Assembly (NCBI RefSeq): GCF_000813125.1
Contig: NZ_BASE01000089.1
Location: forward strand, 1 to 52,894
DNA length: 52,894 nucleotides
Direction of reading: 5' to 3'
From: Mesobacillus selenatarsenatis SF-1
Lineage (GTDB): Bacteria > Bacillota > Bacilli > Bacillales > Cytobacillaceae
The position numbers were made by a program, and so were the translations under genes. The notes beneath the pieces were generated by a model. The model was not told where the DNA came from. It searched no databases and saw only the letters and a list, made by a program, of their open reading frames with translations. Shown here in pieces: positions 8,236-16,307 of the stretch (within the stretch, counting starts at the first letter, position 1; each line of letters opens with the position of its first letter).

Positions 8236-9699
8236 ATGCGAAGTAGTTTCCCTATATTTGGGACAGATGATGAAACGATCTATAATCCTGATGAACTGCT
8301 GAGTTTATTTTTGGATTGCACGGCTGACGGATTTGCTATTGTCGATATGGAGAATCGTTTTTTAAGGATCAACCATAAGTATACGGAAATTTTCGGCTAT
8401 ACAGAAGAAGACTTGATTGGGAGAACTTTCTATGAGTTTTCAAATCCCGATTTCGTCCCAGGAATCATTTCTGAAGTCCAGAATGGAAAAGCGTTTACCA
8501 ATATGATAACGAAGCGATTCCATAAAGATGGTTCCATGCTGGATATTGCAGTCTCTTATTCTCCTTTCCGGAATAAGCACGGGAAAATCATAGCAATCAT
8601 TGCGATATACCGTGATATCACTAAAATAGTGAGCATGGAGCGTGAATTAAATAGAACCAGGGAATTGTATGAATTGATCACCGAAAATACGAGTGACATG
8701 ATCAAGGTGATTAATAAGGATAAGATGATTGTGTACGCTTCACCCTCACATGAAAAAGTAATCAGTCTGAAGCCGGAACAAATTGTAGGCAGAAGCCTGA
8801 GTGAATTTTTGTCTTCTGAGGAAGATGCCATTCTTGATAAAAAACTAGCGGAAATTATCGAAACAGGCGAGCCGCAGATTTTACGGAAGAAGTTTACGAC
8901 TTGTGATCAAAATATCGTTTACACAGAGTACAATTTTTCACCGATATATAATGAGAAAAAAGAGATAGAGTCCTTTGTCAGTGTCGGCAGAAATATTACG
9001 GACCGGGTCAAGCAGGATGCTACCATCCGGAATCTGGACAGGCTTTCTGTCACCGGCCAGCTGGCAGCGGGAGTAGCTCATGAAATCCGCAACCCGCTGA
9101 CTTCATTGAAGGGATTTTCGAAGTTATTGCAGACATGCCTCGATAAGAAGAAGCAAGGTGATTACCTTGCCATCATGATGAATGAACTCGATAGGATCGA
9201 TACGATTGTCAATGAGTTCATGTCACTGGCAAAGCCTCAGGCTGTGCAGTATGTAAAAGAAGATCTGAAGTCAATCCTGGACAGCACAATTAACATCATT
9301 CATCCGCAGGCGCTAATGCATAATGTCCAAATCATCACTAATTATCCAGAAAAAAATTGCAAGCTGTCATGCAATTCGCACCAGCTAAAGCAAGTATTTC
9401 TAAACTTCTTAAAAAATGCGATTGAATCGATGGCTGAAGGCGGAAATATCTATATCGACCTTCAGATGAATGAACCGGGTAAAGTACTGGTAAGCGTTGC
9501 CGACGAAGGAGCAGGAATCGAGTCGGACCGGCTGCGATACCTTGGAACGCCTTTTTATACCACAAAAGATAAAGGGATCGGGCTTGGACTGACCGTCAGC
9601 AATAAAATCATCCAGGAGCATAATGGCACAATGAAGATTGTCAGTGAAAAAGGCCAAGGGACCACAGTGATTGTTGAATTGGATTGTTTGGAGACATAG
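8236..9699 (+). CDS. PAS-domain sensor histidine kinase (sporulation-kinase like)
   Basis: A 487-residue soluble kinase without a membrane segment. Two PAS domains (about residues 20-135, with GFAIVDMENRFLRINHKYTEIFGY, and 145-265, with VINKDKMIVYASPSHEKVI) precede a HisKA domain whose H-box AHEIRNPLTSLKGF carries the phospho-accepting His282, then an HATPase with N-box NFLKNAIESM, G1 VADEGAGI and G2 GIGLGLTVS. The layout matches cytosolic Bacillus kinases such as KinA and KinE that feed the Spo0 phosphorelay; no response regulator is adjacent, as is usual for those orphans. ATG 8236 with GGAGAGATC is chosen over an upstream in-frame TTG. The exact target is inference. Confidence 0.88.
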   Translation: MRSSFPIFGTDDETIYNPDELLSLFLDCTADGFAIVDMENRFLRINHKYTEIFGYTEEDLIGRTFYEFSNPDFVPGIISEVQNGKAFTNMITKRFHKDGSMLDIAVSYSPFRNKHGKIIAIIAIYRDITKIVSMERELNRTRELYELITENTSDMIKVINKDKMIVYASPSHEKVISLKPEQIVGRSLSEFLSSEEDAILDKKLAEIIETGEPQILRKKFTTCDQNIVYTEYNFSPIYNEKKEIESFVSVGRNITDRVKQDATIRNLDRLSVTGQLAAGVAHEIRNPLTSLKGFSKLLQTCLDKKKQGDYLAIMMNELDRIDTIVNEFMSLAKPQAVQYVKEDLKSILDSTINIIHPQALMHNVQIITNYPEKNCKLSCNSHQLKQVFLNFLKNAIESMAEGGNIYIDLQMNEPGKVLVSVADEGAGIESDRLRYLGTPFYTTKDKGIGLGLTVSNKIIQEHNGTMKIVSEKGQGTTVIVELDCLET

Positions 9700-9708
9700 G
9701 CAAATGAA

Positions 9709-9740
9709 AAAGCGGCTTCCCGATGGAGCCGCTTTGTTCT
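9709..9740. terminator. Terminator between convergent kinase and SET genes
   Basis: Stem AAAGCGGCT (9709-9717) / AGCCGCTTT (9727-9735); on the other strand the stem is followed by TTTTCATTTG, so it could act for both convergent genes. Confidence 0.65.
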
Positions 9741-10123
9741 TATTCCTCTTCTTTGTTGAACCATAATGGATCGTTATTATCCTCTTCCCCATTATAGTTA
9801 ATCAAAATTTCTTCCCCAGCGCTGATATCACGATAGGCATAGAAATCAAATGTGTGATTGTCGAAATTGATTTCATACGTTGCGTTAGGCTCGTATGAGT
9901 GGTTGAATAACATTCCATATCCGAGAAGTAAGGCAGAATGATTAATGCCATACTCGAAGGCATAATCCGCCAGTGCCGTTTTCTCTATATGGACATGCTG
10001 ATCGTTCGGATAGGATAGCACAGGAGCCTCATGGATTAATTCGCCTTTTGCAATATCACGCTTTGCGAAAACCCCTCTATTGAATTCACCATCGCTAATT
10101 TCAGAAGTTTTAACTTCAATCAT
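9740..10123 (-). CDS. SET domain-containing protein
   Basis: A 127-residue single-domain SET protein. Signatures are GVFAKRDIAKGELI near the N terminus, GYGMLFNHSYEPNATY in the centre (the NHS-x-x-PN motif that helps bind S-adenosylmethionine and form the pseudoknot), and YRDISAGEEILINYN near the end. SET domains methylate lysines in eukaryotes; bacterial short forms are mostly uncharacterised, so the substrate is unknown. ATG 10123 is preferred over the in-frame GTG at 10132 because CAGGTG lies 7 bases upstream of it. The acidic C terminus (GEEDNNDPLWFNKEEE) is a family feature. It is transcribed alone, towards the kinase gene. Confidence 0.88.
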   Translation of the reverse strand: MIEVKTSEISDGEFNRGVFAKRDIAKGELIHEAPVLSYPNDQHVHIEKTALADYAFEYGINHSALLLGYGMLFNHSYEPNATYEINFDNHTFDFYAYRDISAGEEILINYNGEEDNNDPLWFNKEEE

Positions 10124-10535
10124 TTTTTTCACCTGCTCGCTCTATTACATTGTTGTTCCTTACCCCTTAAGCATGAAGGTTTTTTAAAAGAAATGCAAAT
10201 TAATTATAAAATCCATATTTATTTCAAGGAATCCAGTGGTTTATGACCTAGTTACGACGAAAAAATCCACAGAAAATAAAGCGTTATACCTATAAAAAAT
10301 CTAAAGGAGTATGCCTAATTATCCATAATAAAAGCTTTGTTCAGCTGAGTTTCTTACATCAGAAAATTGTTAACCATCTGAATAGTGATATAAGTACTAC
10401 CTATCGGAAAAGTAGTTTCTTTTTCCTGAGTAAAAATACCTGGTTAAATTTTTAGAAAAATCAGGATTTTTGATGGATTTTGTTGAAGAATGATTCAAAT
10501 TATGATGTGGATAAGAGATCAGTCGGATATACACT
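10124..10535. other. AT-rich intergenic region without a recognisable gene
   Basis: About 410 bp between the divergent SET gene and the riboswitch. It must hold the SET promoter and the Tad operon promoter. TATGAT at 10501-10506 could be a -10 box, but no -35 at acceptable spacing was found, so no promoter is called. No small open frame with a convincing ribosome site was seen. Confidence 0.5.
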
Positions 10536-10628
10536 GTTTCTCGATAAAGGCAAACCTGGTGAAAACCAGCGACGCAAAGCTAAAGGGGCTACGGCAATTC
10601 ATTGCTAAGCCAGCCAGCTACCGAAAGA
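10536..10628 (+). ncRNA. Cyclic di-GMP-I (GEMM-I) riboswitch aptamer
   Basis: The conserved GEMM-I core is directly readable: GGCAAACC, then hairpin P2 CTGGT-GAAA-ACCAG (10556-10569) with the GNRA tetraloop, then GACGCAAAGC, then a longer P3 hairpin built on GGCT...AGCC with the tetraloop-receptor arm, closing at GCTACCGAAAG. P1 would pair about GTTTC (10537-10541) with GAAAG. The base matching Vc2 G20 appears to be G, which fits c-di-GMP rather than the cGAMP-sensing A20 variant (alignment by eye). An intrinsic terminator and the Tad pilus genes follow, so c-di-GMP should set pilus expression. Confidence 0.9.
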
Positions 10629-10661
10629 TCAGGGTGAAGTACATGAAATATGTATTCAGTT

Positions 10662-10694
10662 AACCCCCCTTTCGGTAAAGGCGGGGTTATTTTT
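10662..10694 (+). terminator. Expression-platform terminator of the c-di-GMP riboswitch
   Basis: Stem AACCCCCCTTT (10662-10672) / AAAGGCGGGGTT (10677-10688) with one bulged C and a CGGT loop, then ATTTTT. The sequence CTTTCGGTA (10669-10677), spanning the left arm and loop, is perfectly complementary to TACCGAAAG (10619-10627) at the aptamer 3' end, giving an alternative antiterminator. Aptamer P1 and the antiterminator compete for the same bases, so ligand should favour termination (inference). Confidence 0.85.
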
Positions 10695-10718
10695 GTAAAG
10701 TCGGAGGTGAAAAACGGA

Positions 10719-11063
10719 ATGAGACTTGTGAACGAATCGAACGGCATAGAATTGGCAGCGGATGTAAAAATAGCAGACACCTTTTTCAGCAGATTCAAAG
10801 GGTTGATGCTAACAGACAGTTTGCCAGTCGGTCACGGTCTCTATATACAGCCCTGCCGGTCCATCCATACCTTTTTTATGAACTATTCCATCGATGTTCT
10901 TTACATCAACGAGAACTATGAAATTGTAGGCGCGGATGAACAACTAGAGCCTGCAAAAATGGGAAAGCGCTACAAAGGTGCGTATTCAGTGTTCGAGCTT
11001 CCAGAAGGCACGATCATGAATACCGGAACGAAAGTCGGTCATTCTATCAAACTAATAAAATGA
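10719..11063 (+). CDS. DUF192 family protein
   Basis: A 114-residue DUF192 (PF02643-type) protein. Recognisable family features are ADTFFSRFKGLMLTDSLPVGHGLYI, the CRSIHTFFMNYSIDVLYIN segment containing the conserved H-T-x-x-M, and a C-terminal FELPEGTIMNTGTKVGH. It has no signal peptide, unlike many homologues. The biochemical role is not known. ATG 10719 with TCGGAGGTG is chosen; an upstream in-frame ATG at 10650 would lie inside the terminator. It is the first gene behind the riboswitch and 16 bp ahead of flp. DUF192 genes are often found near Tad loci, which suggests a link with pilus assembly, but no mechanism is visible. Confidence 0.88.
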   Translation: MRLVNESNGIELAADVKIADTFFSRFKGLMLTDSLPVGHGLYIQPCRSIHTFFMNYSIDVLYINENYEIVGADEQLEPAKMGKRYKGAYSVFELPEGTIMNTGTKVGHSIKLIK

Positions 11064-11079
11064 AAAGGGGTTTTTAACA

Positions 11080-11271
11080 ATGAAAGCAAAAATGAAAGCA
11101 CTATTCACAGAAGAACAAGGACAAGGTATGACAGAGTATGGTTTGGTGCTTGGAATTATTGCGGTAGCGGTTGTTGGGGCATTGGCACTACTGCGCACCG
11201 AAATTATTGCTATGTTCGATGGTGTTGTCGCTGCAGTAACTGGTGCTGAGACAGGGGATTCTGGACAATAA
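11080..11271 (+). CDS. flp: Flp-type major pilin
   Basis: A 63-residue Flp/Fap prepilin. The short charged leader ends EEQG, followed by the mature N terminus QGMTEYGLVLGIIAVAVVGA; the Gly-Gln junction after residue 14, Glu and Tyr at mature positions 5 and 6, and a single 20-residue hydrophobic helix are exactly the Flp pattern. The TadV-like peptidase encoded downstream should cleave after that Gly. A strong AAAGGGG site precedes ATG 11080. A terminator hairpin lies between flp and the next gene, which would leave flp as the most abundant transcript of the operon, as expected for the structural subunit. Confidence 0.93.
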   Translation: MKAKMKALFTEEQGQGMTEYGLVLGIIAVAVVGALALLRTEIIAMFDGVVAAVTGAETGDSGQ

Positions 11272-11399
11272 AATTTATAAATCTTAACTGTATGATTGCT
11301 TATTCCGTCATCATAAAATGCACTTATTCATTATAATCAGCAAAGTGACGGTATATAAAAAATGCATCAAATCGCTAGTCAGAGGTACAGACCGAAACA

Positions 11400-11429
11400 G
11401 CCTCGCGTTGAAAAACGTGGGGCTTTTTT
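11400..11429 (+). terminator. Intra-operon terminator between flp and the prepilin peptidase gene
   Basis: Stem GCCTCGCGTT (11400-11409) / AACGTGGGGC (11414-11423), 10 bp including two G-T wobbles, followed by TTTTTT. It lies in the 187-bp flp-tadV gap and probably gives partial termination, lowering the assembly genes relative to the pilin. No promoter was clearly identified between it and tadV. Confidence 0.75.
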
Positions 11430-11458
11430 AAAACTCCTCACTGAAATGAGGTAGATGA

Positions 11459-11980
11459 ATGTTAGTTGAGTTTTTATTGATAGCATTAATAGTCATTTGT
11501 GTGATCACCGATTTGAGAGAACGGAAGATTTATAACAAGGTGTTACTGCCGTTTTTACTGGCGGGTCTCGTTTTGAATTCAGTCGCCGATGGAATTTCTG
11601 GCCTTGGCTTTTCGCTTTCTGGCACCGCAATTGGTTTCTCTATATTACTGATCCCTTATTTGCTCGGGGGAATGGGTGCTGGAGATGTAAAACTGCTTGC
11701 GGTGATCGGTGGTTTGAAGGGGGCAGTATTTGTATTGACGGCTGCTGTTTATATGGCGCTTGCTGGAGGGGTTCTGGCTTTATTAATTCTTTTTTTCAGA
11801 AAGGGTACCTTAAACAGACTGAAGCAGATTGGCATGTTCCTGGGCGGGCTGCGCAGCGGTATGAAAGTTCCGCTCGGGCTGGATAAGGAAGCCTTGAATA
11901 CCACCTATCCATATGGGGTGGCGATCGCGCTTGGAGCTGTGGCTGCCATTGTGTTTCCGAATGGAGGGGGATTGTTATGA
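11459..11980 (+). CDS. tadV: Prepilin peptidase (A24 family, TadV/CpaA type)
   Basis: Integral membrane aspartic protease of 173 residues that processes the Flp prepilin and the TadE-like pseudopilin. The two catalytic aspartates are expected in VITDLRERKIYN (near residue 18) and in the GxGD motif GGMGAGDVKLLA (near residue 75). About five to six hydrophobic segments span the length. The N-methylation domain with the CxxC zinc motif found in type IV PilD is absent, as in other TadV/CpaA proteins. A GAAATGAGGT stretch precedes ATG 11459. Its end overlaps the TadE start by 4 bases. Confidence 0.92.
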   Translation: MLVEFLLIALIVICVITDLRERKIYNKVLLPFLLAGLVLNSVADGISGLGFSLSGTAIGFSILLIPYLLGGMGAGDVKLLAVIGGLKGAVFVLTAAVYMALAGGVLALLILFFRKGTLNRLKQIGMFLGGLRSGMKVPLGLDKEALNTTYPYGVAIALGAVAAIVFPNGGGLL

Positions 11981-12360
11981 GGCGTGATGAGAGAGGGCAA
12001 TCACTTGTTGAGACTGCCCTCGTTCTGCCGGTTCTTTTATTGCTGTTGGTAGGCATATTGGATTTTGGCAGGATCATGTATTCTTATGCCCATCTCCATA
12101 TGGCGGCACAGGAAACTGTCAGGGTGGGAGGTCTCGGTAAAAGTGATTCCGAAGTCACTGCTTTTGCCAGGGATTACGTTCAGCTGAATGAGGTTGATAA
12201 ACTGGCCATCTCTATCTCTCCTGGAGATGCGGGACGTGTTGCTGGTGATTATATAACTGTGAAGCTGGAATATCCTTATCAATTTTTTACTCCGTTTATA
12301 TCCAGCCTGTTTTCTTCATCCTTGACGATAAAGGCGGAGTCAACGATCAGAGTTGAGTGA
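11977..12360 (+). CDS. tadE: TadE-like pseudopilin
   Basis: A 127-residue minor pilin-like protein. It starts with a short basic leader and the TadE motif ERGQSLVETALVLPVLLLL, in which the Glu of VETAL corresponds to the pilin Glu5, followed by LVGILDFGRIMYSYAHLHMAAQETVRVGG, which is the most conserved part of PF07811-type TadE. The rest is an extracytoplasmic domain ending at a class of hydrophobic beta segments. The ATG overlaps the prepilin peptidase stop (ATGAG), indicating translational coupling. It probably acts as a minor pilin needed for assembly. Confidence 0.9.
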   Translation: MRRDERGQSLVETALVLPVLLLLLVGILDFGRIMYSYAHLHMAAQETVRVGGLGKSDSEVTAFARDYVQLNEVDKLAISISPGDAGRVAGDYITVKLEYPYQFFTPFISSLFSSSLTIKAESTIRVE

Positions 12361-12370
12361 GGAGGGAAAA

Positions 12371-13279
12371 ATGGCTAGAAGATGGATAGCGGAAGAATCA
12401 GGGAATACCATCCTTTTGGCTGCACTTTCGATGTTTGTCATCCTTAGTATTGCCGGCCTTGCAATCGATGGCGGGATGGTTTATATGACGAAGGCGGAGC
12501 TGCAGAAAACGGCTAATGCTGCAGTCCTTTCTGGAGCGCAGGAACTGACAAACAATGAAGCGAAGGTTGACGAGGTGGTACGAAGCATCGTAGCAGCCCA
12601 TAAGGATGGCTCTTCTGTCGACAATATATCAATAGTGATGGAGAAGAAAGTGGGTATTGATTTGTCCAAAAAGGTAGACCTGGCATTCTCAAAACTACTT
12701 GGCTTTGAAACTGTCGATGTCAAAGCGCATTCTGCTGCAGAGTTAAGAACGATGGGGCGGGCAGAAGGAGCAGCGCCGCTTGGCATAGATGACAGCATCC
12801 CCTTGGAGTTTAATAAGGAATACCAGTTAAAAGTGGATACTGGTGGAGTAGAATATGGAAATTTCGGAGTCCTGGCCCTGGGCGATACAGGTGCCCGGCC
12901 GTATGAGGAGAATCTCCGCCATGGCTATCAAAATGAGCTTTCTGTAGGTGATATCGTCATCACACAAACAGGTAATATTGCCGGTAAAACAAGGGAAGTG
13001 GTCAAGGAGAAAGTGAATTCTTGTCCAGAACTCCCAAGGGATATAAATACAAGGAACTGTTCAAGGATTCTTCTTGTACCTGTCTATAAACCATACAGCA
13101 CGGATGTCAACCAGGTAAAAGAAGTGAAAATCACTGGTTTCGCTTATTTCTATATTACCGACCCTATGGACAGCCATGACACTTCCATCAAGGGGATATT
13201 CATCAAACGAGCAGGAACAGGATTTGAAAGTGAAGCAGCCGCCTTTAAGGGCGCATACAGCATTCGAATAACGGAGTAG
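12371..13279 (+). CDS. TadG-like pilus-associated protein
   Basis: A 302-residue protein whose N terminus EESGNTILLAALSMFVILSIAGLAIDGGMVY and following KAELQKTANAAVLSGAQEL match the TadG-type (DUF2134-like) Flp-associated region: one membrane helix and an amphipathic segment. The remaining 230 residues lie outside the membrane and include two cysteines (SCPELPRDINTRNCSRI) that could form a disulfide; there is no von Willebrand A domain as in full-length TadG. ATG 12371 with GGAGGG is chosen; an in-frame start 18 bases earlier would overlap tadE. Such proteins are thought to anchor or cap the pilus; that is inferred from the family. Confidence 0.8.
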   Translation: MARRWIAEESGNTILLAALSMFVILSIAGLAIDGGMVYMTKAELQKTANAAVLSGAQELTNNEAKVDEVVRSIVAAHKDGSSVDNISIVMEKKVGIDLSKKVDLAFSKLLGFETVDVKAHSAAELRTMGRAEGAAPLGIDDSIPLEFNKEYQLKVDTGGVEYGNFGVLALGDTGARPYEENLRHGYQNELSVGDIVITQTGNIAGKTREVVKEKVNSCPELPRDINTRNCSRILLVPVYKPYSTDVNQVKEVKITGFAYFYITDPMDSHDTSIKGIFIKRAGTGFESEAAAFKGAYSIRITE

Positions 13280-13289
13280 GTGATCAAAT

Positions 13290-13991
13290 ATGCGGTCAAA
13301 GCTTGTTTTGGTCCTCGCATTAGTAATGGGTATAGTAACGACATTTTTATTCTTTCAATATATGAATCAAGTGAAAGCTGAAAAGGCAATGAACAGCAAT
13401 CTGGTTAAAATTGTCGTCGCTAATGAGAAAATCTTGAAAAATGAACAAATCTCTGCGCAGAAGCTTGGAACAATGATGGTTCCTGAGAAAGCTCTGCATG
13501 CCAATGCGATAAAAAATCAGGAAGATGCAGTTGGCAAGCTTGCCAATGCAGATATCGAGCAAGGTGAGACAGTAATGTCCCACCGTCTTGGATCACAGGT
13601 TACTGAACATATCTATGTCTCCCGGAAAGTCCAGGATGGATACAGGGCAGTTTCTGTTGGGGCGAATTTCAATCAGTCAGTTTCTACCTTAATTGAACCG
13701 GAAGATGAAGTTGACGTTATTTTTTCAAAAAAGGTTGAAGGACCAGAAGTGAAAATCGAATCCAGAATCATTTTACAAAAGGCAAGGGTACTGGCAGTAG
13801 GGCGGAAAATGGTTCTGCCAGAGGATACTCAAGAACCATATGCGGAGTATTCCTCGGTAACGGTGGAACTAACGCCTGAGGATGCAGTTAAGTTGGTCAA
13901 TTCCGCAGAACAAGGGAATATCCATTTCATGCTGCATAAGCGGCCAGTCATAACGGAAAAAGAAGCAGCGGGCGACAGCGACCAAGATTGA
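13290..13991 (+). CDS. cpaB: Flp pilus assembly protein CpaB (RcpC), SAF domain
   Basis: A 233-residue protein with an N-terminal signal anchor (KLVLVLALVMGIVTTFLFFQY) and a SAF-type domain starting NLVKIVVANEKILKNEQISAQKLG and continuing to NADIEQGETVMSHRLG. The YVSRKVQDGYRAVSVGANFNQSVSTLIEPEDEVDVIFS segment is typical of CpaB. In Gram-negatives the partner is the secretin; a Gram-positive has no outer membrane, so here the domain may instead bind the cell wall or guide the pilus (inference). It lies 10 bp after the TadG-like gene and 22 bp before tadZ. Confidence 0.88.
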   Translation: MRSKLVLVLALVMGIVTTFLFFQYMNQVKAEKAMNSNLVKIVVANEKILKNEQISAQKLGTMMVPEKALHANAIKNQEDAVGKLANADIEQGETVMSHRLGSQVTEHIYVSRKVQDGYRAVSVGANFNQSVSTLIEPEDEVDVIFSKKVEGPEVKIESRIILQKARVLAVGRKMVLPEDTQEPYAEYSSVTVELTPEDAVKLVNSAEQGNIHFMLHKRPVITEKEAAGDSDQD

Positions 13992-14013
13992 AGAAGATGG
14001 AGGGTGACCAATC

Positions 14014-14880
14014 ATGGAAAACACGGATGAACTGCAAATACATGAAAAGAAGCCGGCTAAGATGAAACGCGGCGAGCTTATTGCCGTTTGCAGTGCAAAA
14101 GGCGGGATTGGTCGCACGGTCCTGACGGTCAATCTGGCTGGAGCTTTGGTGAAGAAAAATATTACTGTAGCGATCTTGGATGGAGATTTTCAATTTGGTG
14201 ATATCGGTCTTGCCATGGACTTGAAGTCTTCTTTTACCATTAAGGAAGTAATTGAAGGAATCAGCACTCTTGATGAGCATAGCCTGGCTGGTTATATGTC
14301 CAGGCACGAAAGCGGCGTGAAGGTCATGGCGGCACCGGATCGGCCTGAGTATGCAGACCTTGTTACAAAGGAATCAGTTGATAAAGTTCTCGACCTGATG
14401 CTGTTGAATTATGATTATGTGGTCGTTGATACATCTGTTGGCCTTAATGATCATACAGTCCATATTGCTGAAAAGGCGGATCAGATCATGGTCATGGCCA
14501 ATCTTGAAATGACAGCATTGAAGAATACGAAACTGATGCTTGAGACCTTCGATATCCTGGAACTGCGCAATAAGGTGACACTTGTAGTAAACAGGGCGAA
14601 TATGGAAAGTGTGATACAGGCAGAGGATGCCGCGCGTATTTTGGGTTATGAAGATCCAGTATACATCCCGAATGACTTCCAGGTTTGCTCTCAATCTCTT
14701 AACATCGGGATTCCATTTGTCATCAACCACGGCAAGACGGATGTAGCCAAGGCTATTTTTAAAATGGCCGAACGAATCACAAGCAGGCGTGAGATAACCA
14801 TGTTCAAGGAACCAGCAAAACCTTCTTTCCTATCAAAATTAATTGGCAAAAAACGCATGAAGGGAGGAACAGCACAATGA
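14014..14880 (+). CDS. tadZ: TadZ/CpaE pilus-localisation ATPase (MinD/ParA family)
   Basis: A 288-residue ParA/MinD-like ATPase. The deviant Walker A reads CSAKGGIGRTVLTVNLA (near residue 28-44); the catalytic second Lys is present but the usual GKT/S is GRT. Switch I and Walker B regions are ILDGDFQFGDIGLAMD and YDYVVVDTSVGLND, and VNRANMESVIQAEDAARILG marks the C-terminal half. The N-terminal receiver-like domain of some CpaE proteins is missing. TadZ proteins recruit the TadA machinery to a cell site. Its stop overlaps the tadA start (ATGA). Whether the Arg in place of Lys in Walker A lowers ATPase activity is open. Confidence 0.88.
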   Translation: MENTDELQIHEKKPAKMKRGELIAVCSAKGGIGRTVLTVNLAGALVKKNITVAILDGDFQFGDIGLAMDLKSSFTIKEVIEGISTLDEHSLAGYMSRHESGVKVMAAPDRPEYADLVTKESVDKVLDLMLLNYDYVVVDTSVGLNDHTVHIAEKADQIMVMANLEMTALKNTKLMLETFDILELRNKVTLVVNRANMESVIQAEDAARILGYEDPVYIPNDFQVCSQSLNIGIPFVINHGKTDVAKAIFKMAERITSRREITMFKEPAKPSFLSKLIGKKRMKGGTAQ

Positions 14881-16307
14881 GCCTTCTGAACCGCATACAG
14901 GAAAGGACACAGCAAGCAGAAGGGGCAGAAAGCCAGCACGACGAATTTATTGCCCAGCCCGCTCCACAGCAGAAGATAGACATCCGGTCTGTGTTCAGGG
15001 AACCAAACAAGAAAGAAGTCGTCAGTCCTGAAGTCAAGAGAAAGCAGGATAAGCATCAGGAGCTTAAAAACCTGATACATAAGAAAATCCTCCAGGAATA
15101 TAAGGATGCGCCAGTAGAGGATATCATTCCTCAGCTGGATGCGATGGCAATTGAGATCATGAAAGAGGATGAACAATTCCGGGGCAGCATTGACCGGAAA
15201 AGGGTCGTCGATGAACTGAGGAATGATTTAACGGGGTTTGGGCCGATCAATCCGCTCTTGATTGATGAGGATGTCAGCGAGGTTATGGTAAATGGACCAG
15301 CACAAGTCTATTGTGAGCGAAAAGGAAAGATTGAGCTGACCTCGATTATGTTCAGAGACGAAGAACATGTTATGAGTATCATCGATAAAATTGTTGCTCC
15401 TCTTGGCAGGAGAATCGATGAAAGCTCCCCTATGGTCGATGCAAGGCTTCCGGATGGTTCACGTGTCAATGCGATCATCCCTCCGCTTGCTTTGAATGGA
15501 CCGACAGTCACAATCAGGAAATTCTCCAAGGAACCCTTTCAAATTGAAGATTTAATCAACTTTGGAACTCTTAGCAATGAAATGGCAATCTTTCTAGAGG
15601 CATGTGTAAAAGCAAGGCTGAATATTTTCGTCTCAGGAGGAACAGGCTCCGGAAAAACGACCACGCTCAATGTGTTGTCCAACTTCATCCCTCATGATGA
15701 GAGGATTATCACGATTGAGGATGCGGCTGAGCTTCAGCTGGGGCAGGACCATGTCGTCTCACTGGAATCAAGACCGCCCAATATCGAAGGGAAGGGTTCT
15801 ATCACAATACGGGACCTTGTAAGGAACTCGCTTCGTATGAGGCCTGACCGGGTCGTAATCGGTGAGGTACGTGGCGCTGAAGCCCTGGATATGCTTCAGG
15901 CGATGAATACTGGACATGATGGATCTCTTGCAACCGGGCACTCAAATAGCGCAAGGGATATGATTGCCCGTCTTGAAACGATGGTTTTATTGGCAGGTGT
16001 TGAGCTTCCGGTAAAAGCAATCCGCGAACAAATCGCAGGAGCGCTTGATGTCATTATCCAGCAATCTCGTTTGAAGGATGGTTCGAGGAGAATAACCAGC
16101 ATTACCGAGGTACAGGGAATGGAAGGTGATGTCATCGTCCTCCAGGATATTTTTTCGTATAAACAACAAGGGGTGGATGATAACGGTAAAATCATTGGCC
16201 GCCTGATCCCGACCGGAGTTCGGCCCAAGTTTTATGAACGCCTTGAAGCATCAGGAATTCATATTCCGGCAAATGTGTTCATCGAAGGTGAGGAGTGGGG
16301 AGAATGA
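14877..16307 (+). CDS. tadA: Tad secretion ATPase TadA/CpaF
   Basis: Hexameric type II/IV secretion ATPase of 476 residues that powers Flp pilus extension. After an N-terminal charged region (residues 1-90) come DLTGFGPINPLLIDEDVSEVMVNGP, PLGRRIDESSPMVDARLPDGSRVN, Walker A SGGTGSGKTT (residues 253-262), the Asp box ERIITIEDAAELQL, Walker B LRMRPDRVVIGEVRGAEAL and the His box TGHDGSLATGHSNSA. The order and spacing are those of CpaF rather than GspE/PilB (no zinc tetracysteine motif). It overlaps tadZ by 4 bases at its start and tadB by 4 at its end, so the machinery genes are tightly coupled. Confidence 0.95.
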   Translation: MSLLNRIQERTQQAEGAESQHDEFIAQPAPQQKIDIRSVFREPNKKEVVSPEVKRKQDKHQELKNLIHKKILQEYKDAPVEDIIPQLDAMAIEIMKEDEQFRGSIDRKRVVDELRNDLTGFGPINPLLIDEDVSEVMVNGPAQVYCERKGKIELTSIMFRDEEHVMSIIDKIVAPLGRRIDESSPMVDARLPDGSRVNAIIPPLALNGPTVTIRKFSKEPFQIEDLINFGTLSNEMAIFLEACVKARLNIFVSGGTGSGKTTTLNVLSNFIPHDERIITIEDAAELQLGQDHVVSLESRPPNIEGKGSITIRDLVRNSLRMRPDRVVIGEVRGAEALDMLQAMNTGHDGSLATGHSNSARDMIARLETMVLLAGVELPVKAIREQIAGALDVIIQQSRLKDGSRRITSITEVQGMEGDVIVLQDIFSYKQQGVDDNGKIIGRLIPTGVRPKFYERLEASGIHIPANVFIEGEEWGE

